A stretch of 5,206 bases of DNA from the NCBI GenBank assembly GCA_947464515.1, contig CANHXF010000145.1, positions 1 through 5,206 on the forward strand, written 5' to 3'. Both the position numbers and the translations under genes were made by a program. This DNA is from Flavobacteriales bacterium. GTDB taxonomy: Bacteria; Bacteroidota; Bacteroidia; NS11-12g; UBA955. The notes beneath the pieces were generated by a model. The model was not told the DNA's origin. It saw nothing but the letters and a program-made list of their open reading frames with translations, and made no database searches. Shown here in pieces: positions 1 through 5,206 of this stretch. The first letter of the stretch is position 1. Each line of letters opens with the position of its first letter.

Positions 1-115
1 AATGATCGACCGCATGAAATACGATATCTTATACCTAGAAAATATGTCATTGGGATTAGATTTCAAAATCATGCTTTACACTGCTTTGATTATGATTCAA
101 GGTCGAGGTAAATAA
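1..115 (+). CDS. Sugar-phosphotransferase (bac_transf / WcaJ type), C-terminal fragment
   Basis: Only the last 37 codons are present, read in the frame beginning at base 2 and ending with TAA at 113-115; the gene begins left of the window. The visible tail contains RMKYDILYLENMSLGLDFKI, followed by a hydrophobic stretch and a QGRGK ending. This matches the C-terminal pattern of bacterial sugar transferases (Pfam bac_transf, PF02397), where a D-x-x-Y-[IL]-E-N-x-S-[LF]-x-L-D-x-K-I block precedes the end. Members move a sugar-1-phosphate from a nucleotide sugar to undecaprenyl phosphate at the inner membrane, the first step of capsule, exopolysaccharide or O-antigen assembly. The catalytic region is outside the window, so substrate and exact subfamily cannot be given. 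The stop is 35 bases before the next gene and no terminator-like hairpin lies between, so co-transcription is possible. Family assignment is fairly secure; function in detail is inference. Confidence 0.72.
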   Translation, partial: MIDRMKYDILYLENMSLGLDFKIMLYTALIMIQGRGK

Positions 116-129
116 AACCATTTTCTTCC

Positions 130-137
130 TAATTTTG
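130..137 (+). promoter_or_regulatory. Possible Bacteroidota -7 box (TAATTTTG)
   Basis: TAATTTTG fits the Bacteroidota housekeeping sigma -7 consensus TAnnTTTG and sits 13 bases before the ATG of the ABC transmembrane gene. No convincing TTTG or TTG -33 element lies 17-23 bases upstream (the nearest TTTG, at 85-88, is about 41 bases away). An 8-base match with four fixed T's is easy to obtain by chance in AT-rich DNA, and a start here would leave a very short leader. Treat it as a candidate for separate transcription of the exporter unit, no more. Confidence 0.2.
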
Positions 138-150
138 TATCAATCTAAAC

Positions 151-1107
151 ATGATACAAGAAAATCAAGTATCCAATACACCCATCAAATTGATTTGGAA
201 TTGGGTTACCAAAGAAAAGAAGAATATTCAATTCATCTTAATCTATGCGATCGTTTCTGGATTATTGAGTTTGGCCATCCCCTTGGGAATACAAGCTTTG
301 GTGGGAACGGTTATGGCGGGTAAATTGAGTTCGAGTTGGGTGATAATTGTGGGAATGACAACCGTTTTGGTGGCACTTTCAGGAAGTACAAAATTGGCCC
401 AAATTAGCATATTGGAGAGCATACAAAAGAAGCTATTTGTTAGGTATGCATGGATTTACAAAGAGAACATCGTACAACGAAACGACATAGACTTAACGGA
501 AAAAGCTAGGAAATTTTTAGACATTGTAACCTTGCAAAAATCGTTTTCAAAATTGATTGCGGATTTCACCAAGAGTGCATTGCAAATCATCGTTGGTATT
601 TTACTTCTAACCATTTATCACCCATTATTTATATTGGTAGGAATCGGAATATTCCTAACCATAGCTTTGGGATTTCGTTACACTTGGAAATCAGGATTTG
701 AAAGTGCTAGAAATGAAAGCAACATGAAATTTAGCACCTATGAAACCATTTTATGCCTCGCCAAGCGCGGTGAAAGCCCCGAAATGGAAACCAAGCACTT
801 GGAAAATTTCCATAACTCAGTGGATTTATATGTAAAGCATCGAGAGGACCATTTTAAAGTTTTGTACAAGCAAGCCAAGTTTGCGATTTTTACCAAAACC
901 CTTTTCACCGCCGTGATGTTGATCGTGGGCAGTTACTTACTCGTTGGTAATCAAATCAGTTTGGGCCAATTTCTTGCTTCCGAAATCCTGATCATCACCC
1001 TATTAGACGCCACTGAAAAGTTGGTATTGTCTGTCGAGAACATGTACGACGGCGGTATTGCACTAGAAAAACTAAACGGCATTGAATCCATCAATCAACC
1101 ATCTTAA
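151..1107 (+). CDS. ABC exporter transmembrane-domain protein lacking an ATPase domain
   Basis: This 318-residue inner-membrane protein has the type-I ABC exporter transmembrane fold and no nucleotide-binding domain. Hydrophobic segments at about 27-51, 62-85, 139-158, 158-177, 244-265 and 268-289 give the usual six helices. Family-like blocks are PLGIQALVG (44-52), FLDIVTLQKS (122-131), a YHPLF turn between helices 3 and 4 (156-160), and LGQFLASEILII with LDATEKLVLSVENMYDG (271-301). These resemble the transmembrane half of HlyB/LapB-like type I secretion exporters that pair with HlyD adaptors. The chain ends at ALEKLNGIESINQPS, where the linker normally leads into the ATPase domain. There is no Walker A, Walker B or LSGGQ motif, and no N-terminal C39 peptidase domain. 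ATG at 151 is the only reasonable start: an in-frame stop lies at 130-132 with no ATG between. The adaptor gene follows after 4 bases, so the two are surely one operon. An ATPase in trans is the likeliest explanation; loss of ATP-driven transport is the alternative. Confidence 0.86.
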   Translation: MIQENQVSNTPIKLIWNWVTKEKKNIQFILIYAIVSGLLSLAIPLGIQALVGTVMAGKLSSSWVIIVGMTTVLVALSGSTKLAQISILESIQKKLFVRYAWIYKENIVQRNDIDLTEKARKFLDIVTLQKSFSKLIADFTKSALQIIVGILLLTIYHPLFILVGIGIFLTIALGFRYTWKSGFESARNESNMKFSTYETILCLAKRGESPEMETKHLENFHNSVDLYVKHREDHFKVLYKQAKFAIFTKTLFTAVMLIVGSYLLVGNQISLGQFLASEILIITLLDATEKLVLSVENMYDGGIALEKLNGIESINQPS

Positions 1108-1111
1108 AAAC

Positions 1112-2431
1112 ATGAAAAATTCCAACAAAAAAATTCCGAATTATTGGCTGAAAGATAGCGTTTGGATTGGAAGAGCTATGGTTGTTCGATTGCGCATTGT
1201 GTTCTTCATTTTGCTTGGAAGCATGTTTTTGCCTTGGCGACAGAACATACAGGCCACAGGTAAAGTAATTACATTGTTGCCCAACCAACGTCCGCAAGAA
1301 ATCCAAACCAACATCGCAGGACGTGTAAGTGCATGGAAAATCAAAGAAGGCGATTTTGTGAAAGAAGGTGATACGATTGTTGTACTCACTGAGATCAAGA
1401 CGGAATATCTAGATCCAGCGCTATTGGATCAAACCGAATTGCAAATCAATGCCAAAGAGAAATCGGTTCTCAGTTACACCAGTAAAATCGATGCAATCAA
1501 CGAACAAATCAAACAGTTGGAAAACAATCGTGATTTAAGTCAATCCAAAGCACTCAATAAAATCGAACAAGAACAATTCAAACTCAAAATAGAACAGGCC
1601 GAATTAACAGCTGCCGTTGTTGCCGTGAACATTGCAAAGAAACAGTACGAACGCGACAGTGTGTTGGCGATTGATTTATTAAGAAGCCCCTTGGACGTTG
1701 AAAACCGCAGGTTAAAGTATCAAGATGCGATAGCCAAAAAGATAGGTTTGGAAGCCAAAATACGAAGTGCGAACAACGCCGTTGAAACAGCCAAAATTGA
1801 GTATCGCAATGTGAGATCTGAGTATGGTGAAAAGCTCGCAAAAACCGAAAGTGACAGATTTTCCGCCATATCATCGCAGTTAGAAACCGAGGCGGAGGTT
1901 AGTAAACTCAGGAATAGTTACAACAATTACAACATTAGAAATGGTTTCTATATCATCACGGCGCCGCAAGCGGGTTACATATCTAAAACCTCCATCCGGG
2001 GACTCAATGAAACCGTAAAAGAAGGCCAAGCGATTTGTACCATTGTCCCAGACGGGGCTTCGTTGGCTGTAGAGCTAAAATTACAACCGAACGATATGCC
2101 GCTTGTAGATGTTGGAGAAACTGTCAATTTTGTATTTGATGGATGGCCTACAATTGTGTTCAGCGGATGGCCTGCCGCCAGTTTTGGTACTTTCTATGGC
2201 ACCGTTTACGGAGTCGACAACATGGTAGATGAAAATGGCGAATATAGGGTACTGGTAAAATCTGATAACACGAAAAAAGCTTGGCCTTCGGCCTTGAAAT
2301 TGGGTGTGGGTGCCCGCGGTTATATGTTGCTAAAAACTGTGCCTGTGTGGTATGAATTATGGCGGATATTAAATGGTTTTCCTGCCGATTTTTATGTACC
2401 AACTGTAGATAAAAAAAGCCCTAAGAAATGA
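1112..2431 (+). CDS. HlyD-family periplasmic adaptor (membrane fusion protein)
   Basis: This 439-residue protein probably bridges the inner-membrane exporter part and the outer-membrane channel. Order of parts: a basic cytoplasmic N-terminus, one membrane helix at about 25-42, and the first half of a biotinyl-lipoyl-like domain at about 62-95 (IAGRVSAWKIKEGDFVKEGD). A long charged coiled-coil hairpin follows at about 100-275, turning near 185-197, then the second lipoyl half at about 278-313 (APQAGYIS, VKEGQAICTIVP) and a beta-barrel region at about 318-385. The C-terminus carries VWYELWRILNGFPADFY (412-428). The doubled GWP motif (DGWP 343-346, SGWP 351-354) and the YELWR-LNGFP tail are, as I recall, shared with a HlyD subfamily found beside ABC exporter genes. 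ATG at 1112 is preferred; an in-frame TTG at 1082 would overlap the previous gene by 26 bases and add ten residues with no domain content. It sits 4 bases after the transmembrane gene, and its TGA overlaps the next gene's ATG. Family is secure; cargo is unknown. Confidence 0.93.
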   Translation: MKNSNKKIPNYWLKDSVWIGRAMVVRLRIVFFILLGSMFLPWRQNIQATGKVITLLPNQRPQEIQTNIAGRVSAWKIKEGDFVKEGDTIVVLTEIKTEYLDPALLDQTELQINAKEKSVLSYTSKIDAINEQIKQLENNRDLSQSKALNKIEQEQFKLKIEQAELTAAVVAVNIAKKQYERDSVLAIDLLRSPLDVENRRLKYQDAIAKKIGLEAKIRSANNAVETAKIEYRNVRSEYGEKLAKTESDRFSAISSQLETEAEVSKLRNSYNNYNIRNGFYIITAPQAGYISKTSIRGLNETVKEGQAICTIVPDGASLAVELKLQPNDMPLVDVGETVNFVFDGWPTIVFSGWPAASFGTFYGTVYGVDNMVDENGEYRVLVKSDNTKKAWPSALKLGVGARGYMLLKTVPVWYELWRILNGFPADFYVPTVDKKSPKK

Positions 2432-3897
2432 TAAAATTATCGCAATCACATCTACTCCAGGCCCTGTATTCCCTGAGGTCAACGATATTGTGCATGGGAT
2501 TCTGTGCGATTTCTTTTTCATTGGTGGGAACCGCAGTTGCTACAGTGGCATCAAACAATAACGATAGCAACATTACAATTCAACTGTACGACGTTGTAAG
2601 TCAAGTTTTGGCCTATCATCCAAGCATCAAAGAGGCGAAGCTAAACCGACCTATTGCAGATGCGAATTTGATGGCAAGCAGGGGTGCATTTGATCCTAGC
2701 ATTGCATTTGTGCGGGGCGATAATATTTCGACCAAGGATAACCAATACCAAAGTCAATCTGTTGATTTAAATGTGCCTTTATACACCGGGGGAAATATCA
2801 AATTGGGAAATCGGAGTTATGATGGTAGTTATTTCTCAGAAACAGGGAATAATTTCATCGAAACTGAGATACCGCTATTGAAAAATTTGATTACAGATTA
2901 TCGTAGAACGACACTAGCAAAGGCGAAGATCAATTTGGGCATGGGTGAAGCATATCGTGACCAAATGGTAAACGATGTGATGTATGCGGTTGTTTTGACC
3001 TATTCTGAGTGGTTTTTGGCCTATGAATCGGCGAATCGGGTTAGTGAAGTGGCGGCGTTGGCTAAACAACGACAATTGGGACTACGTCAGTTATTGCTAT
3101 CCGGTGCAGGGAATGCTGTGGACACGATGGAGACATTTGTCCAATGGCAGCAATATGAGGCCAAGAGAAGGCTATATGAATGGAAAACCGAAAAACAACG
3201 TTTGTTGCTCAGTATGTACTTGTGGGATGCGAATGGAAATCCGGTGGAGCCTGCAACCCAATCTAGGCCCAGCAGACTAGGCATGGACTGGGTGGACAGC
3301 CTCGTACAAGAAGCACATAGCTCCCTATTCTCAAGAGACTCCACCCCAATTATTCAACCTAGCATCCAAATGAGCAGAATCAAATTGCAATCTTCAAAAC
3401 TTGATTTCCAACTCACGAAGAATCAAATGCTGCCCAACCTGGATTTGAAATATCGATATTATCAGCCAGGAAATTTAAGCAACCCAGACCCCATAAATAT
3501 CAATGAAACGTATGGCTTTGGCTTGAGTTTTCAAACTGGATTGTTTTTACGACAGCAACGAGGTCAATACAATATGATGAAATTTGGCATCGCACAACAA
3601 GAACTCAATCTTCAAAACAAACTGCGTAACTATCAAGTAAAATCAGACGCCCTGTATAAGGAATACGCGATCATTTCTGAGCAATCTAAACAGTGGAACA
3701 GCGTAGCCGAAAATCAGTGGAAATTGTATTCCATGGAAAAGCAACGACTTGAAGCAGGTGATGTCAACTTTTTCATTCTTAACACCCGTGAAATAAGACT
3801 ACTCGATGCGCAATTAACGGCATTGGATTATGGCTTTCAACGACAAGAATCGGGAATCAATTATTTGTATTATTTGGGTTGGTTGAGGATGCGCTAA
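2428..3897 (+). CDS. TolC-family outer-membrane efflux/secretion channel
   Basis: This 489-residue protein is the likely outer-membrane duct of the tripartite system. Residues 1 to about 39-41 form a signal peptide: basic n-region, hydrophobic core (LCMGFCAISFSLVG), and an AVA or TVA cleavage site. The cysteines at 22 and 26 do not form a lipobox, so a lipoprotein is unlikely. The mature protein shows two outer-membrane efflux repeats, at about 52-265 and 308-485. Family-like features are LAYHPSIKEAK in the first helix, RGAFDPSI (85-92), a strand region around VPLYTGGNIKLG (116-127), long amphipathic helices rich in Gln, Glu, Lys and Arg, and RLEAGDVNFFILNTREIRLLDAQ (440-462), the usual [RL]-x-x-G-[ED] element of the second repeat. 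Length is within the TolC family range. ATG at 2428 overlaps the adaptor stop as ATGA, a sign of translational coupling; starting at Met23 instead would remove the charged n-region. A generic drug-efflux role cannot be excluded, but context favours pairing with the adjacent HlyD and ABC proteins. Confidence 0.92.
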   Translation: MIKLSQSHLLQALYSLRSTILCMGFCAISFSLVGTAVATVASNNNDSNITIQLYDVVSQVLAYHPSIKEAKLNRPIADANLMASRGAFDPSIAFVRGDNISTKDNQYQSQSVDLNVPLYTGGNIKLGNRSYDGSYFSETGNNFIETEIPLLKNLITDYRRTTLAKAKINLGMGEAYRDQMVNDVMYAVVLTYSEWFLAYESANRVSEVAALAKQRQLGLRQLLLSGAGNAVDTMETFVQWQQYEAKRRLYEWKTEKQRLLLSMYLWDANGNPVEPATQSRPSRLGMDWVDSLVQEAHSSLFSRDSTPIIQPSIQMSRIKLQSSKLDFQLTKNQMLPNLDLKYRYYQPGNLSNPDPININETYGFGLSFQTGLFLRQQRGQYNMMKFGIAQQELNLQNKLRNYQVKSDALYKEYAIISEQSKQWNSVAENQWKLYSMEKQRLEAGDVNFFILNTREIRLLDAQLTALDYGFQRQESGINYLYYLGWLRMR

Positions 3898-3929
3898 GTC
3901 ATCCCTTCATTCGTTGTTAATTTGTGGAT

Positions 3930-3977
3930 AATACCTACCCCATTTCCGCTGTAATCGCGGGGTTTTAAGGTATTTTT
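3930..3977 (+). terminator. Terminator-like hairpin after the tolC-like gene
   Basis: AATACCT (3930-3936) pairs with AGGTATT (3968-3974), and directly inside it ACCCC (3937-3941) pairs with GGGGT (3959-3963). A four-base TTTA bulge (3964-3967) interrupts the 3' arm, and the loop is 3942-3958. The 3' arm runs into a T-run (3973-3977). It lies 33 bases past the tolC-like stop and 29 bases before gyrB, in the only sizeable intergenic gap. This fits an intrinsic terminator closing the exporter operon. The bulge, the short T-run and a competing CCGC/GCGG pairing (3946-3949 with 3957-3960) keep confidence moderate. Confidence 0.55.
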
Positions 3978-4005
3978 ACGAATCAAATAATAACAACAAA
4001 GTCAG

Positions 4006-5206
4006 ATGACGGAAGATTTAAGTAGAGCGAATTATGACGCGGACAATATTCAGGTATTAGAAGGGTTAGAAGCGGTTAGAAAAAGACCTGCCATGTACAT
4101 TGGTGATATTGGCGCAAAAGGCTTACATCACTTAGTTTACGAGGTAGTTGATAACAGTATCGATGAAGCGTTAGCGGGTCACTGTAAAAACATCAAGGTT
4201 TTCATTTTGCCAGACAATGCCATTCGCGTTGAGGACGACGGTCGTGGTATCCCAACCGGATTACATACCAAAGAAAATCGCAGTGCATTGGAAGTGGTAA
4301 TGACGGTGTTGCACGCTGGAGGTAAATTCGACAAGGATACATATAAAGTATCGGGCGGTTTGCACGGTGTGGGTGTGAGTTGTGTGAATGCACTTTCAAC
4401 CGACCTAAAAGTTACCGTTTACCGTGAAGGAAAAATCTTCCAACAAGAATATAAAATCGGAAAACCTCAATATCCAGTGAAGGAAATTGGTGTCTCAGAT
4501 CGCAGAGGTACAGTGGTTGAATTCACGCCAGACAATACCATTTTCCAAGTCACTGAATACAACTTCGATACGCTTCAAAATAGATTGCGTGAATTATCGT
4601 ACTTGAACAAAGGAATCCGTTTGTCGTTGTGCGATGAGCGCGAAGCCGAAGAAGACGGTTCCTTCCGCAGCGTTGAATACTACAGCGAAGGCGGTTTGAA
4701 AGAATTCGTAACCTTTATCGATGGAACACGTGAGAAATTGATTCCCTTCCCAGTGTATGCTGAAAGCGACAAGCATGGTATTCCAGTGGAGATTGCTTTC
4801 CAGTACAATACGGGTTATGCAGAGAACCTACACTCGTATGTCAACAACATCAACACCATTGAAGGTGGAACGCACGTAGCGGGCTTTAGAAGGGCCTTAA
4901 CGCGTACATTGAAATCCTATGCGGAACGGATGAAGTTGCTGGAAAAAGTAAAAATTGAAATTTCGGGTGATGACTTCCGTGAGGGATTAACCGGTGTAAT
5001 TTCGGTGAAAGTGCAAGAGCCACAGTTCGAAGGCCAGACCAAAACTAAGTTGGGTAACAACGAGGTAATGGGTGCTGTAGATATGACCGTGGGTGAAATG
5101 CTCGACAACTATTTGGAGGAAAACCCCAAAGAAGCTAGAATTATTGTCGACAAAGTAATCATCGCCGCCCAAGCCCGTGCCGCAGCTAGAAAAGCGCGCG
5201 AAATGG
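4006..5206 (+). CDS. gyrB: DNA gyrase subunit B, N-terminal 400 residues (3' end beyond window)
   Basis: Reading from ATG 4006 gives an open frame to the window end, 400 codons of a protein usually about 640-650 residues in Bacteroidota. GyrB is the ATPase half of gyrase (A2B2), which introduces negative supercoils into DNA in the cytoplasm. The GHKL ATPase domain covers about 1-225: VLEGLEAVRKRPAMYIGD (17-34), the N-box YEVVDNSIDEALAG with catalytic-base Glu46 and Mg-binding Asn50, DDGRGIPTG (77-85) with Asp77, and YKVSGGLHGVGVS (113-125) as the ATP lid. By alignment to E. coli, Arg140 corresponds to novobiocin-contacting Arg136 and Thr169 to Thr165. The transducer domain follows, with EGGTHVAGF and QTKTKLGN (from Gln344; Lys346 matches E. 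coli Lys337). The Toprim domain (EGDSAGG, PLRGK) lies outside. Pattern and length favour GyrB over ParE, though the C-terminus would be conclusive. An in-frame stop at 3991-3993 makes 4006 the only ATG start; the leader is A-rich without Shine-Dalgarno. It is probably a transcription unit separate from the exporter genes. Confidence 0.97.
   Translation, partial: MTEDLSRANYDADNIQVLEGLEAVRKRPAMYIGDIGAKGLHHLVYEVVDNSIDEALAGHCKNIKVFILPDNAIRVEDDGRGIPTGLHTKENRSALEVVMTVLHAGGKFDKDTYKVSGGLHGVGVSCVNALSTDLKVTVYREGKIFQQEYKIGKPQYPVKEIGVSDRRGTVVEFTPDNTIFQVTEYNFDTLQNRLRELSYLNKGIRLSLCDEREAEEDGSFRSVEYYSEGGLKEFVTFIDGTREKLIPFPVYAESDKHGIPVEIAFQYNTGYAENLHSYVNNINTIEGGTHVAGFRRALTRTLKSYAERMKLLEKVKIEISGDDFREGLTGVISVKVQEPQFEGQTKTKLGNNEVMGAVDMTVGEMLDNYLEENPKEARIIVDKVIIAAQARAAARKAREM

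Noticed and set aside
135..323. Short + strand open frame overlapping the start of the membrane-protein gene.
   Set aside because: It lies in another frame of a gene with clear family similarity, has low-complexity content and no recognisable domain.
373..396. VALSGSTKL in the transmembrane protein looks like the LSGGQ ABC signature.
   Set aside because: It lies inside predicted helix 2 (about residues 74-82), there is no Walker A or B anywhere in the protein, and the third and fourth positions do not match. This is a chance resemblance.
1082..1120. The membrane and adaptor frames overlap if TTG 1082 is used, suggesting a frameshifted fusion gene or a hidden ATPase remnant.
   Set aside because: The adaptor has a good ATG at 1112 right after the upstream stop. 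The ten extra codons only read the end of the membrane gene in another frame, and no slippery site or ATPase-like sequence is present in any frame at the junction.
1584..1874. Minus-strand open frame of 96 codons antisense to the adaptor coiled coil.
   Set aside because: Its composition (rich in Phe, His, Cys, Arg and Trp) is the mirror of Lys/Glu/Gln-rich coiled-coil codons, and it has no family resemblance. The other minus-strand frames under the adaptor, channel and gyrB genes were rejected for the same reason.
2494..2545. Met23 as an alternative start of the tolC-like gene, with a shorter signal peptide.
   Set aside because: It would leave a signal peptide with no positive charge at its N-terminus and would lose the ATGA overlap with the adaptor stop.
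3023..3280. Plus-strand 85-codon frame inside the tolC-like gene.
   Set aside because: It is out of frame with a well-supported TolC-family protein, and its Trp-, Arg- and Cys-rich translation resembles no known domain.
1..5206. Search for CRISPR arrays, tRNA or rRNA genes, insertion-sequence ends, long direct or inverted repeats.
   Set aside because: None seen by eye. Apart from three short intergenic gaps the window is filled by protein-coding genes, and I noticed no repeated units beyond the short GWP motif in the adaptor.

Overview
The window looks like Bacteroidota chromosomal DNA. It is moderately AT-rich. All four complete or 5'-complete genes start at ATG behind A-rich leaders with no Shine-Dalgarno match, and the GyrB and exporter sequences read like Bacteroidota members of their families. 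The sequence alone does not settle order or genus. Every gene lies on the + strand and coding density is high. The only gaps between genes are 35, 4 and 108 bases, so no stretch over 300 bases lacks a gene.

Layout: (1) bases 1-115 are the last 37 codons of a polyprenyl-phosphate sugar-phosphotransferase (WcaJ/bac_transf type), marking the edge of a surface-glycan cluster that lies mostly to the left. (2) Bases 151-3897 form a tightly packed three-gene unit: an ABC exporter transmembrane-domain protein, a HlyD-type periplasmic adaptor (4-base gap) and a TolC-type outer-membrane channel (start and stop overlapping as ATGA). (3) Bases 3930-3977 can fold into a terminator-like hairpin with a T-run. 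(4) From base 4006 to the end runs the first 400 codons of gyrB, the DNA gyrase ATPase subunit, cut by the window edge.

The three middle genes supply an inner-membrane part, a periplasmic bridge and an outer-membrane duct, which is the plan of a type I secretion or tripartite export machine. The inner-membrane protein, however, has the six-helix ABC domain and stops at the linker where the nucleotide-binding (ATPase) domain would begin. The adaptor gene starts 4 bases later. No Walker A/B or LSGGQ motif appears in the three-gene unit, and no cargo gene is visible. Either the ATPase is supplied in trans, or this is an ATPase-free derivative of the exporter. This is the most interesting point in the window. 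I cannot say from sequence alone that it is undescribed.
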